Shown here: positions 10,903 to 22,712 of the stretch, piece after piece
How the letters are laid out: the number at the start of each line of letters is the position of its first letter
Numbering within the stretch: the first letter of the stretch is position 1
Assembly (NCBI GenBank): GCA_036346405.1
Contig: CM070546.1
Location: forward strand, 93,122,955 to 93,186,954
Reading direction: 5' to 3'
Length of the DNA: 64,000 nucleotides
Source: Phyllostachys edulis
Lineage: Eukaryota; Streptophyta; Magnoliopsida; Poales; Poaceae
Program-made: the position numbers and the translations under genes
Notes under the pieces: model-generated
What the model saw: the letters and a program-made list of their open reading frames with translations, nothing else
Databases searched by the model: none
Told to the model about the DNA's origin: nothing

Positions 10903-11475
10903 TAGACCTGTCTAAACTGTCGGCACGGCAAGATGGGTCCGTTTAGGCATAGCTCGGCTAGTTAAATGAGCCGTGTCGTGTCGGTCTGTGGGTTCAGCCG
11001 CCGACCCACGCACGACATACTGAGTTTATGAGATGTGTCGTGTTGGCATGACACGATTAGCCTAACAGGCTAGGGTTGTCCCGTTCAGTCCATCTCAACC
11101 TGAAAACTTTGAAAAATTGCTAAATTCTAGAAAAAAAATGTATAGAATTCAAAAATGTAAATTAAAACCGTGTGTAACAGGCCTAATCGTGCCTAACAGG
11201 TCATGCCGTGCCATGCCTAACAGGCCGACCATTGCTAAACAAGTCTTATCGTGCCTATCGGGTTGTGTTGTGTCATGCCTAATCGTGTCTAATGGGCTGA
11301 CCGATACTAAACAGGTTGTGCCAGGCACAGTACTACACGTGCCGGGCTGGCCCGCTGGGCTACTATCACGACCCAAGTATGGCACAGTCGTCAGTCGTCT
11401 TTGGGTCTAGACCGCACCAACAAAGGTCGTGTTTCGGATAGCCGGTGAGACACAAAACCCATTTGGACAGGTCTA
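10903..11475. mobile_element. Non-autonomous hAT-type element with 8-bp target duplication
   Basis: The left end is TAGACCTGTCTAAA and the right end is its inverse with one change, TTTGGACAGGTCTA. The flanking 8 bp CTTCCCTG (10,895-10,902 and 11,476-11,483) are identical, the hallmark of hAT insertion. The 573-bp interior has no coding frame and is full of short GC-rich motifs such as GTGCCTAACAGG and CCGTGCCATGCC. Superfamily assignment rests on the 8-bp duplication and TIR form. Confidence 0.85.
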
Positions 11476-11483
11476 CTTCCCTG

Positions 11484-12430
11484 CAACTAGGCTGTGTTCA
11501 CTGTTCACTCCTTTGTGACCTCAGAGCAATAATCAATTTCTTGGTCCCAAATGGAGAAAATAATTGAGTTTTGTACAAGTTGATGAGAGATTCTTTGCGA
11601 TTACATCTTTGGGGTTAGTTAACTAATACTAGTAGTTGTTATATGTCTCAGCTGATGCAGCTTATTTTTGAAATCATGGTAGGTGAGATCAGAATACATC
11701 CTATCTTGCATGTAAGTGTGTTGTCCTGAACAGAGATGAGATTTAGTCAGCTTGAGCGAAACAGGGGTCCTGTTCTTTGTATTCTGAGAATTTAGCTCTA
11801 CTAATATTTGGGATTATTAACTTCTTCTGTTGATTTTTGTACATGAGTGGGGTACTTAACCCCGTGTAGTCTCTTTCTTATCAAGTTGGCATGTCACTCG
11901 GCTGATTTGTTCGTTGAGCCTTAATTAGGGACAGAACATGTATGTTAATCCTTGTTTCCCTTTCATTTATGTTAACGTGTCCTCAACTGCATTCTAATAT
12001 TATCTTCGCCACTGAAGAAGAAAGGCGCAATGTAACGATTCAATGCTATCACGTACACCATGTGCATCTGAATTAATGAGCCCTAAACGTCGGGGCAGAA
12101 AAACAAAAATTGTACATTGTGTATTTGTGCCGTTGTCTCTACTCGGAAGCAATATCGTGCGTTCCAGAACTAGGTAGAGTTGCATCAAACGCTCGGAACA
12201 ATTCTCCTATGGTGGAATGTTCATCGAAGATATGTATCGTTCTTTCTGTGAATGATTTTGAGATCCTCTGCAAAAGCTTTACGCTGCATGAATAAAACAT
12301 TGAGCACGTTGGTTACACTCGTCTAAGTATGAACGTATTCAACTAAACCATTTGCATCTAGTATAGTTTGGCAGCATCTACCACTTGCTTGGTAGCATTT
12401 CACCTTTGAGTGTGGACATTCAACATGCAC
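11484..12430. other. Host flank between the hAT element and MULE-1, no gene recognised
   Basis: The sequence is AT-rich and of ordinary complexity. Open frames are short (largest 62 codons) and match no family I know. It may be intron or intergenic DNA. Confidence 0.5.
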
Positions 12431-12441
12431 CCACTATCCTC

Positions 12442-12740
12442 AATTTTTTTTAATAATCTATTTTTTATTCGGAATCACAGAAATAATACTACTTTTTTTT
12501 TGTCAGAAATAATCATCAGTAGCCGTACGGTTGGGTGACTTGGTCTAGTCGCCCAACCGGTGTGCGACATATGTCTAACTCGCTTAACAGTGAAGTGACT
12601 TGATCCTTCGCCTCTAAGTCACCGAACGGATAGGTGACTCGGTCCTAGTCGCCGTACGGTGGAGCGACTAGGACACATGTCGCTCTGACGCTAGACCATA
12701 GTCGCCCAACTGTTAGGCGACTTGGGGTCTTTTTATACCC
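12442..12740 (+). repeat. Left TIR of MULE-1 with GTCGCCCAACC array and TATA
   Basis: About 85 bp of terminal inverted repeat are followed by some eight copies of a motif built on GCGACT and CAACCGTTGGGC. A TATA-like TTTTTATACCCC at 12,730-12,741 lies just after the array, followed by a purine-rich leader (12,780-12,860). In Mutator elements the TIR supplies promoter activity; here the array would serve the PMD gene. Confidence 0.82.
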
Positions 12741-12861
12741 CGCGGCCGCCCATGAATAGTCGCCATTCGAGAGGGTGACGGCCGAGAAGAAGAAAGAAGA
12801 GAGAGAGGAGAAGGAGAGGGAAAGAGAGGAGAGGAAGAAGGAGAGGAGGAAAAAAAGTTTA

Positions 12862-13643
12862 TTCGCATCGACGACCATGATGGTGAGTTTGTAGCGTTAT
12901 TTTGTATGAGTATATTTTTGAAACCATAGTAAGTTAGCAAGCAACATCATGTGTATTGACATATTGTTAGCAAACGAAATAATAGTAGGTTAATTTAAAA
13001 AATCTTAGTTTGGAGATAGCATGATTAATACAATTAGTTTAGAAGTTCGTATGGATGAAAAATTAGTCGCTGAAAATTAATTTAGTTGTACTATTCCGCG
13101 TGCTGCGCTAATTGCGCCCGAGCATGATGAATGATAACGTGTTACTTTTCTATTATATAAACATGTCGATAACCCGTTCATTCGCAAATGCTAGTTTATA
13201 GAATGTTAAATACATGTATTTATTTGCACAATAAAGAATTGATAACATTTACTTTATAGTTTTGGTTGGATTAAGGAATTATAAAATACTAAGACAAAAA
13301 TCACCGATACATGGTTCCAAACCCGTACGATTCCCAAACATGTGAAATTTTGATTTTTTTTCCCTGAAAACTTCACCCATTATAAATATGCATAGTAACG
13401 ATGATGTTTTAAATATTTCGCAATCCATAGCAGCTGGTACAGGTGTTAACATAATATAGCCTTTTATAGGGAAAATTGCGTATTTCCCACTTGGGTTTCA
13501 TGAAATTGTATATGTATTACTACTGTGTTTGAGCAAAGTGTTTAGGTGCCACTAAGAACATACCAAATATGATTTATTTGCCATTGGAATATAATTTAAA
13601 TGCTCAATTAACATTAATGCTTTTAGTTTCTTTATTTGCAAGT
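12862..13643 (+). other. Leader or first intron of the PMD gene in MULE-1
   Basis: AT-rich non-coding sequence separates the purine-rich leader from the first PMD codon. No other feature is seen. An intron starting after the leader at about 12,885 (ATGGTGAGTT) is possible. Confidence 0.4.
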
Positions 13644-16265
13644 ATGGCTCATGACCCTGGTGGTTCGGACTGTCATTTTGGTCTACTGGACCGATTGGTC
13701 GACGCGCAACACCACATGAGCCGTCGTGTTACGCATCCGGTTCGCGGGGTTGACACGGCTGACTTGGGGGTGGTTCGTACGCGGATACCCCGACGGGCTT
13801 GGAGACTGGAGCGACGTTGGGTAGACAGGTTTAACCACAAGTTGTGCCACTTTTTTTATATCATATGCCCGCTATGTAGTTACTTCTTTGTGCTTTGCAG
13901 GCTGAGCCGTGCCGGCCTTCTACCTCTCGCGTGGATGGTGGAGGCCACCGAAGAGGATGACGGTCCGGTCGAGGACGACGAGGAGGTCCAAGCCGGTCCG
14001 GAGCGGCCACGACGGTTCCCATTCGACCGGTCGCTCCTGACAGCCATGTTGGACCGGTGGCGGCCCAAGACGAACACCTTCCACCTCCCATTCGGGGAGA
14101 TGTCCCCTACTCTGTAGGATGTCGCGATGCTGCTCGGCCTGCCTATTGCGGGAGCCCCTGCATTCCTACCGGATGCGCCTGTCAACTGGTGCGACGCCCT
14201 GTTGGGCAGGTTTTAGGGGATTCTTGCGGCAGAGGCCGCACCACCGTACTATGACTTCTCAGAGCAACAGCAGCATGGCCCGCCCCTGCGGTGGCTTTCG
14301 CAGTTTCGGATACGTATGCTACCTATTTTCCATGTTTAGCGATCCACTATCCTATCCATATGACTGGCTTACTAATTATTCGTTTGTGCGTAGGTCAAGC
14401 GGATGGTCCCGCAGCCCACCACCAACCAGGTGTTGCGGCACCTCGAGGCGTACCTGCTATGGCACTTCGGCTGGGTACTGTTTACCAGCAGCGACGGTGA
14501 CTCCGTCGACGCCCGTCTCGTGGGGTAGGCGAGGGTCATCGCCGACGGCGAGGAGCTAGAGATCACCGGGATCACCAGATTACCGTGGCGATCGCGGCAT
14601 GTGCGATCGTCTTTGAGGGGCGGTTGGCATCTATCCTCATAGGCTGCCCCCTCCTACTATAGCTGTGGTCATTCGAGCGCTTCTCTTTCAGATGGCCCAT
14701 GCTGGTAGACTCTAGTCCGTACGGTGAGGACATGTACCATGGGGACGCGGTGGACTGGCTGATCGTAGGGTCCCTTTGGTGCCGTAGACGGGTACGTACT
14801 TCGCTATATCTTTACTTCAGCCATATTACAGGCCATCCTTTGTAACCACTGTTCTAGCTCGCAGACATAGTATGCACACGTGTAGGTCACACGTGTGTAC
14901 GAGCACTTCGTGGAGCAGCTGGACCGTCTCACCACTAACGACGTGAGCTAGGAGTCAGACTCGATCAGAGGCGAGGGCCATGCTCTCGGGGTTGTCCTCA
15001 CTTTGTCTTTGCACGACCGTGCATACTTGGTGGATGCGTATAGCTTCGTCTTCGATGTGTTTGTCGAGGACTACGAGGTGCACAGGGTGATGCGCCAGTT
15101 CGGCCTCTGCCAGGTTGTTCTAGTTCTCATCAGGACGAGGGTGCCTGACTCAACCCACGCGTGAGTTACACACAACACATGTTCGTATATGTTTTTGCTA
15201 GTTCTGTTACAACGGCTTCTAATTGTAGTGGTACGTTTCGCAGGCATAGTAGGAGGGGTGGCACCAGGACGCAGTGGCCGGTGAAGATGGAGCCGTGGGT
15301 GGCGTAGTGGGCGAATGCCCACGAGGACTACGTGTAGGAGGACGGCCCGTACGACCCCAGCGTGTACGACGAGTACTTTCGCTGGTACGCCCCGCAGACA
15401 CGCACCAAGCTGGTGCATGTTATCGACCCTCCCCCCACTCGAATACCAGCACCGACCGACGTGTACCCTGTACACTTCGCGCAAAACGTGCACCTCACGG
15501 TACGTACTATCATGTTTTAAAATGTCTAAGGACGGTTACCTCAATTATAGGTTTGACTCTTTCATGTACTCTTTGCAGACAGACATCAACGTTGGGATTG
15601 CCAAGGACTCCCAGTCGATCCTGGATAGGCTCGTCATTGGTGCGGAGGTGACGCGCAACGATCTAGTGTAGTTTGTTTGTCAGGCCTGCAGTGCGGCGAG
15701 GCGTTGCGTGACCCTGACGTCGTGCAGGACGGTCCAGGAGGTGGCCTTGTCGGCGCATACGTCGAGGCCACCATTTCCTACAGCCCAGTCAGGAGGCTCA
15801 GGAGGGGCACGTCCACATGCCTCGCCCACGCTTGCGCCTTGGCAGGCTGGAGCATCCAGGTGGGCACGTGGGTACGCACCGCCATAGCCACCACCACGGT
15901 CGTCGTTCCAGGACACCTACCACAGAGCGCCAGGGCAGTATCTTTTCTTCCCGCACGAGGACATGGATGCCTACTTCGCGGATGCACCCGGGCAGTTCAG
16001 GGGAGCAGTTGAGCCTGCACACGTTGAGGTTCTTTCCGGGTCACAGCTTAGCGGGCCCCCAGTGATCACATACCCACAGGTGGAGTCGACCCCCTTGGGA
16101 GCACGGATCAGCAGGGCTCTTGAGCGCCTTTCCTTGTCTGGGCCTTGGCCCAAGCACCCCGTGCTTCGGAAGCCCAAGCGGGGGCGTATTGGTGGGCGCG
16201 GACCGGGTGTGGGACGTGGCGACGATGGAGGAGGTGCTGCGGGTGGCGTAGGGGGTGGCCAGTAG
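13644..16265 (+). pseudogene. Plant mobile domain (PMD, serine/threonine phosphatase 7 long-form-like) gene of MULE-1
   Basis: Exon 1 starts at ATG 13,644 and ends at 13,828; a clean GT-AG intron (13,829-13,900) leads to exon 2 with GLLPLAWMVEATEE, LLTAMLDRWRPKTNTFHLPF and DVAMLLGLPIAGAPAFLPDA. Exon 3 (from 14,395) has VLRHLEAYLLWHFGWVLFT and a decayed LLxLWSFERF block. Exon 4 has FVEQLDRLTTNDVS and the hallmark FVEDYEVHRVMRQFGL. Exon 5 (from about 15,244) has YDEYFRWYAPQTRTKLVHV. A last exon from about 15,580 ends with a Gly/Arg-rich tail at 16,265. TAG stops at about 14,115, 14,214, 14,659, 14,949 and 15,669 disable it. PMD proteins (MAIN/MAIL family) act in silencing, and transposon-borne copies are known. 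Confidence 0.85.
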
Positions 16266-16479
16266 GGGGTATTCGTTGTGCTCTATGTACTTGTAGTCCG
16301 TGTTTACGTATTGTATTTCGTAGGTACTATGATATGGTTGTCTATCAATTCCCTCTAGCATTGTTCTATAACTTGTATTATGGGTTTATGTATTCTCCTT
16401 CGCAGTTACTATGAAATGGTTGTCTATGCATTCCCTCTAGCATTGTTCTATTACTTATTCATATATTACTTTCGAATCG

Positions 16480-16652
16480 TTCGTGACCTAGTCGCTGAAC
16501 CGTTCGACGACTTGATAGGAAAAAGTGGCCCACTGCTAGCCAAGTCGTGCAACGGTTGAGCGACTAGTCCACATGTCACTCAACTATTGGGCCTGCCAAG
16601 TCGTCCAACGTTTGAGCGACTAGTCCACGTGTCGCTCAACCGTTGGGCCAGT
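16480..16652 (+). repeat. Internal copy of the MULE-1 terminal motif array, left part
   Basis: Motifs such as GACCTAGTCGCTGAACCGTT and CCAACGTTTGAGCGACTAG repeat here, between the PMD gene and the transposase gene. The array is split by CACTA-2 at 16,653 (target duplication AGT) and resumes at 22,131. Confidence 0.8.
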
Positions 16653-17129
16653 CACTACTACAAAAAGGCAATCACAAACGGTTGCCCAAAACCGTCTGTA
16701 TTACATACAATCACAGATGGTTTTGATTTTGTTACCATCTGTGTTACTGGCTGCGCTAAAAATCTCTGTGAAGAGGTAGTATCACAGACGGTTCATGTTG
16801 AAAACGGTCTGTGAAGTATCACAGATAGTTCTGACCAAAAAAAGTTTGTGATATTACTAAGTATCACAGACGGTTTCAACAAATAATCGTGCGGATACTT
16901 CACGATCGGTTTTAATAATGAACCGTGCGTGATATGAGACCATATCACGAGCGGTTCCATTGTGGAACCGTCAGGATAAGTATCACTGACGGTTCCATAA
17001 TAGAACCGACTGTGATAAGTCTCTTTATTAGTAGGAGCCCACTAGGGTTTGCGCTCTAACTCGTCACTACCCTCCCCACCCGAGTGACCCCGTCGCCGAC
17101 GCCGCCACGCATTCTTCCCATCGCCGACG

Positions 17130-17207
17130 GTTGTGACACCACGGTTCACTGAACAAGACACTCGTACGATAAGATTGTCTTTTTCAGTGTCACGGTTGTG
17201 CCACAAC
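17130..17207 (+). other. Short imperfect hairpin, miRNA-precursor-like, in CACTA-2
   Basis: GTTGTGACACC pairs with the inverse GTGCCACAAC, and CTGAACAAGACA pairs with TGTCTTTTTCAG across a short loop. Equivalent hairpins lie at the same relative place in CACTA-3 and CACTA-4, following the subterminal array and leader. Confidence 0.55.
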
Positions 17208-17672
17208 TAAGGTGACGTTGCGCGCCTTCCCCTCTTCCTCCTCCCCGGCTACCTCTCCACCGGCGATGTCGAGGTAACACAGATCTATCACCTATTGGTT
17301 TGTGCTGTTGGTGTTCATGTGAACCGAGCTCCTCCTTCCTCTCGCCACCAGCTCCCGCACCTCCGGATCAAGCTCCCTCATCCCTACGCCGCCGGATCAA
17401 GCTCCCAGTCCTCCCTCGCTGTGCCGTCGGCCCTGGCTCCTTCTCCCTACGCCGCAGCTCCAGGTCCTCCTCCCTCTCGCCGTCGGCTCGCTGTGCCACC
17501 TCAGACCTCCCTCGCGCCTCCAACCTCTCCGGCTCTAGCTCCCACTAACACGTTAGTCCCCTTCTTGTCTTCTTGATGTTGTCTGGTTGTTGGTTGATGC
17601 TAATGGTGATGGTAGAGAAGTACTGTAAATGTGTAATACATACATGTAGAGAGAAGTAGAGAAATCATAAAT

Positions 17673-20577
17673 CACTACAAGAAAAACGTACATACAACAA
17701 CACATAACTCGCAACGGAAATCATATGCGTTGTAGAACAAACTCAGCCCACCACCTCCCATATCCAAATAAAACTACTCCGCTCCTCACCTCTAAAGTCG
17801 GTTAGTCTCTTCCACTTCATCTTCCTCTCAAATATCCCCTTCCTTCCTTCCTTCCAAAAATAATTCGCTGCCCCGTCCCTTTCCCCAAATCCTGCCGCTC
17901 CCCACTCGTTGCCCTTTGCACCACCTCGCCCACCGCCAACAACACCGCCGCCCGACCGCCCTCGTCCTCGCCTCGCCCGACCGCCCTCGCCCTCGCCGCC
18001 CCGAGCCACCCTCGAACTCACATGACGCCTCGCCCCTAGATCCACCGCCTCTATTGCCCACTCACCTCCCTCGCGCCCGTCCTCCCTCACGCCCATCCGC
18101 CTCGACGCGTCGCCGGATAGAGCTCCCTCCTCCCTTGCTGCGCCACCGGATCGAGCACCCTCCTCCGGTCCTTCCTCGCTGCGCCGCCGGCCCCAGATCC
18201 TCCTCCCTTGCGCCGCGGCTCTAGCTCCTCCGCCGGTCCTCCCTCCCTGCGCCTCCATGTAGTGTATGATCTTCTCATGAATAGACTACCACCTATTGTC
18301 GTGTGATATATCTTGAAATTTCCTTGTGGGACCTTCCATGAAAATATGTGAGTTTTTGCAGTATTAATTGCTACTTTGATTTGAAGTTTATTTACTCGCG
18401 TAAGCCTTAGTGGATCTCCGCTTTCCTTATATATGGAAATGGCGGTGTAAAAGTCTTATATGACTCTTTGATGTGACTATCAACTACTTATGGATAACCC
18501 CATGCTCTGCCCAAGTTAGCATAGTTTTTAAATTTACATATTTTTAACAATGCTTTGCTCAAATTTTATAGTTTCTAAAGACGGTGGACTTTGCATGGAT
18601 ATCATCAATGATGCATGGTCACCTTGTCATAATGTTTGCTCGATACTCACATCAGTTCAAGTGGGCTTTTAAGCTTTAGTGGTACTTTCATTTTACCGAA
18701 GGCTAATCCCGTTCATGTATACGCAAATATACACGGCTACACTGGCCGTTGCTATGCTTGTCGCTACCTTCATTATTTGGACATGCTTTTTATTTAATAG
18801 AGATTCCCCACAGTCTCTGTGTCTAGATTGTCTAAACATGCTTTCAGCATTTTCCTCCAAGTTCTCGATATCTCTCTGTTCTAATTCGTATCCATTGATG
18901 ATTGGGGTTAACTAGTGTCTGGGGATGCTTTCCCTGGAAAGGGGGAAGCCTGTATTCTGAATTTCTGATACAAGAATGTCATTTCCTAAATTGATTTGGT
19001 AAAAGAAGATGAATGACAATGTTCAGTATATCTCTCTTGGTGCATTCACGGGTACAATAACGATACAATTCTTGCTTGCTTGTGTAGGGATGTGCTATGT
19101 AGCATGTAAGTTTGTACTGATTTCACTTTGTATTTCTGAAATTCATGAGCTTCTTTGTATTGTGCTGTTCAAATGCACCATTGATCAATTCTATTTTGTT
19201 CTTCTGCAGTCACTTTTGACTGATCCAAACCCCTCAAGTCCAGCAAATCCAGAGGCTACCCACTTGTTCCAGAACGACATTTAGGCCTATAATAAGTATG
19301 TAATCACTTTTTCAACTCCATCGTGCTGCTACCATATATAGTTTGGAATGAGATATTAATATCTTCGCTTTCGCATTCGGATATTGTAACATCCCATTTT
19401 CGGATGTTGTTTATTAGCTCCCGTTTGTCTTCTTGGTTTTCAAAACCTATTTATTCAGTCTTATGAGATCTGCTTCCAGTTCTTGCTAGTTGCTACAGGA
19501 AGAATTTTGGAGACCATTGGTGATTGATTATCTGGATATGTTCAGTAGTCATTATTATTTTCTGGAATGTAGATTGGGGCTGGGAATTTTAGCCATCTGA
19601 AAAGTTTAAGGTGCACAAATTTATAATAGCAGCTTGTCAAATCTGAGAAACAAATTCTTTGAATTACTAGACCCATTCTAGGATACCAGCAGAATTTCTA
19701 GTTTTGTTTTTTGAACCTGTATTGTACTGCTAAGTAGTATCAGCAGATGTGGTTCTAATTCTGTTTCCCTACTCATGCCGTTCTTGAGAATGTAATTGTT
19801 ATGAACTGGAAAATGCTACCCCTTAGAGTAGCTGCTCCATGTATGTACCTACCAATTGTTTGCAAGAGTTGGAATGTTACATTTTACTTTAATAATGCAC
19901 TAAAAGAATTTTATTTCTCTTCTCTTTTCAGATTGAGAAGATATAGTTGATGGTTTGGACTGTTCGGTAAACTTGTGTGCATAATGGAGAATGCTGTGGA
20001 ATGAATAATTTTTTTATAGAACCATGGGCATAGAGAACGAAGACTTTCCACTAAAAGTATAGACATGTACTTACATTTATGTTTTAGGGCGTATTATGTT
20101 ATTAGATCATGATGGTACCAACTGTGCATGCCTCGAGTCTAGATTTGTATGAAGCTAGTTGGAAATTCTTTGTAATGAAACAATTTTTTGATGATGTCAA
20201 TGAAAAAAAAATTGTTATACACTTTGATATGTGTGTTTTGTTTAATCATGTGGGCTCTAATTAATAAGTCTAGCCTTGTCATGAAAAGGACACCTTTTGC
20301 AATGATTAGATGTGTTGTAAACAATCCTGGAAGCGATTTGCTAGTGTTCAATGCCAACGCATATATATATATGTTGCCACTATATCAAAATATGCGTTGC
20401 AACCTTACAACGCTTTTATTTACATGTTACCAACACTTGTATATGTGTTGTCACAGACCTTGGCAACGGCCTCAATGGCAACGCATACTAAATGCGTTGG
20501 TATATACCCTAACAACATTTATTTGGACTTCTAGCAACGCATATATGCGTTGCTAAAGGGGTGTTCATGTTGTAGTG
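17673..20577 (+). mobile_element. Nested CACTA of a different family (CAACGCATATATGCGTTG subterminal motif) inside CACTA-2
   Basis: It starts CACTACAAGAAAAACG and ends with CATGTTGTAGTG. AAT flanks both sides (17,670-17,672 and 20,578-20,580). The right 240 bp carry repeated GCAACGCATATATGCGTTGC motifs, unlike the CAGACGG motif of its host. The interior holds a GC-rich leader-like block (17,745-18,260) and one recognisable captured exon of an E2 enzyme. It has no transposase. Confidence 0.9.
19210..19296 (+). pseudogene. Captured exon of an E2 ubiquitin-conjugating enzyme (RAD6/UBC2-like)
   Basis: After a splice acceptor (CTTCTGCAG) the frame reads SLLTDPNPSSPANPEATHLF, then QNDI, a stop, AYNK. 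This matches the C-terminal helix region of RAD6-type E2 enzymes, where SIQSLLCDPNPNSPAN-like sequence is conserved. The TAG replaces the expected Gln codon. Flanking AT-rich DNA looks like the original introns. No other E2 exon is visible, so this is a gene fragment carried by the nested CACTA. Confidence 0.72.
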
Positions 20578-21076
20578 AATATAAATGAATGCAATGATCA
20601 TGCAGATGCTCGTTGGCTAGTGGCACCTTGTTACCTGTTGAACTGTTCAATGATGTTAATAGTCATTCTATGCATCTTGCTTAGTTCATACTGTGGGTTC
20701 AGATTGACAAAAATGAATGGGATGGTGAGTTTGGTTAATGCTCTCTGATGGATACTGAGGGTTATTGATGCCGGTTCTAGCTTTGTACTTGGTTGGCTTA
20801 CATTGGATGTGGTTCGGATGGGGTTTGGCTGCAATTAACTTTTTAGATTTGTAAAGGTTAGGCTAATTTGTAAAGCTACAATTAACATACAAATTATTTA
20901 TTAATTGGTGTGTATTGTATTCGAAAACAAGACCAAATGAGTCAAAAACTACTACAACACCTCTTCACCTGCCTCTCGCCATTCATTTCACTTTTGTCTG
21001 TGTAACTGTGTTCATACCGGTCAAGTTCTCCTACCTTGTGACCCAGGTACATCCTACAATTCCATTCATAATCTCT

Positions 21077-21755
21077 TCTCTATAAAGTCTCCAAGCAGTG
21101 GCTGCTTGTGCCATTAAAACCGGCATCATATATATATTATATATATATTGTTAAGTATCGCTCGGCCACTTTAGGAAATTAGATCCACATAACATTAGAA
21201 GGATGAGACAGTAGCCACGGGCAGTTTCATCGAGCCCATGCAGGTTTAAGAAGTATGAATGCAAGGAGAGCGTCAGGACATCCAATTACCTGGATGTTGT
21301 CGATAGGTAATTGGACATCGCTATGTTTAGAAAGTGATGTGGACGCACAGGTACTCCAACTAGGAAGTGGCATCATCTATCAGCAACCAATAATTCTTGA
21401 GCATGTAATTGTCTTTAAACCCAACAAGAACACCAAGCAACAAGTTGCAAATTCTTTTGAAATGTGAGAATGGTTGGTTGGTGTTCTTGTTGGTTTTAAA
21501 GACGAATACATGCTCAAAAATGGTTGGTTGCTGATACATGATGCCACTTCCCAGTAGGAATACCTGCGTCCACGTCACTTTCTGAACATAGCGACGTCCA
21601 ATTACCTATCGACAACATCTTGGTAATTGGATGCCCTGACGATCTTCTTGCATCCATACTTCTTAAACCACCTGCATGGGCTCAATGAAGTTGCCCGTGA
21701 CTACTGTCTCATCCTTCTCATGTCATGGTGACTAATTTCCTAAAGTGGCCGAGGG

Positions 21756-21822
<67 letters not shown>

Positions 21823-21866
21823 CCGGTTTTAATGGCCCAAGTAGCCACCGCTAGGATTTATAGAGA
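21077..21866. repeat. Foldback of about 790 bp in CACTA-2
   Basis: The left half runs from TCTCTATAAAGTCTCC, through TTAAAACCGGCATCAT and GTCGATAGGTAATTGGAC, to GAGCATGTAATTGTCTTTAA. It recurs inverted in the right half, ending TTTATAGAGA. The centre is near 21,458. A (TA)n run of about 58 bp lies in the right arm at 21,762-21,819. The same foldback occurs in CACTA-3 and CACTA-4. Confidence 0.85.
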
Positions 21867-22130
21867 AAAGTCATCACAGACGGTTTCAGCTACAAACCGT
21901 CTATGATATATCAGTCATCACAGACGGTTTTAGCTACAAACCGTTTGTGATAGGTTTCTATCACAGACGGTTCTTAGTTAATAACCGTCTGTGAAAGTAT
22001 GCATCACAGACAGTTTAAAAACCGTCTGTGATGACCTCATATCATCACTGACCCATAAACTCAGACGGCTCATGAAACCGTCCATGGTGACGTTTTTGAA
22101 CCGTCTATGAAGACCTTTTCTGTAGTAGTG

Positions 22131-22300
22131 AGTACTTGCTGCCAAGTCGTCCAACGGTTGAGCGACTATCAACCGTTGGGCCAATACTTGCTGTCAAGTC
22201 GTCCAATGGTTGAGTGACTAGTGCACGTGTCGCTCAACCGTTGGGCTAGTACTTGCTGCCAAGTCGTCCAACGGTTGAGTGACTACACGGTGGTATAGAA
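22131..22300 (+). promoter_or_regulatory. Internal MULE-1 motif array, right part, with TATA-like site for the transposase gene
   Basis: Copies of AAGTCGTCCAACGGTTGAG repeat about four times and are followed by GGTGGTATAGAAAG (22,289-22,302), a weak TATA-like site, and a purine-rich leader at 22,365-22,560. The layout mirrors the left TIR, where the same array precedes a TATA box and purine-rich leader. Confidence 0.6.
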
Positions 22301-22712
22301 AGCCAGACTAGGTCCCATCACGGTTTCTTTCGTCATTTCTCTCGGCAGACAACCATAGCAGATCAGGATAAGAGAAAAGGGGGAGAACGTAGGGAGAGGG
22401 AGAAGCAGAGGAGCTCGAGAGAGGGAGACAAGGGGAGGAGGGGAGATTGGGAGAGGTACACAAGGGGAGGAGCAGAGCTCGGGAGAGGGCGGTTTGGGAG
22501 GAGAGGAGCTCAAGACTTGGAAGAGAAAGATGAAGGAAGCTCATTGATAGGAAGAGAAGGTTTACGCGTGAAGGTAATAGTCTTGTTTGTTCTTGTTCTC
22601 GGCTGAATGTAGGCAACGTGTAGCTACTTGTTGGTTTAGCATGTATTTGGGGAATGTAAGTTGAGAAATTGCTGGTTGCAATGTTTGAAATATTTGTAGT
22701 GATAAATCAGTC

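Larger units (their letters stand above)
16653..22130 (+). mobile_element. CACTA-2: non-autonomous CACTA inserted in MULE-1
   Basis: The element starts CACTACTACAAAAAGG and ends CTGTAGTAGTG. AGT flanks both sides (16,650-16,652 and 22,131-22,133). The 5' subterminal array occupies 16,653-17,025 and the 3' array 21,870-22,130. The interior contains the TTAGTAGGAGCCCACTAGGG leader, a hairpin (17,130-17,207), an unrelated nested CACTA (17,673-20,577) and a large foldback (21,077-21,866). No transposase is present, so it would depend on a relative such as CACTA-1. Confidence 0.95.

Noticed and set aside
17743..18258. 171-codon Gly/Arg/Glu-rich frame on the minus strand, with long overlapping frames on the + strand
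   Set aside because: Both strands are open because of GC bias in a leader-like block of the nested CACTA; no domain and no matching splice signals.
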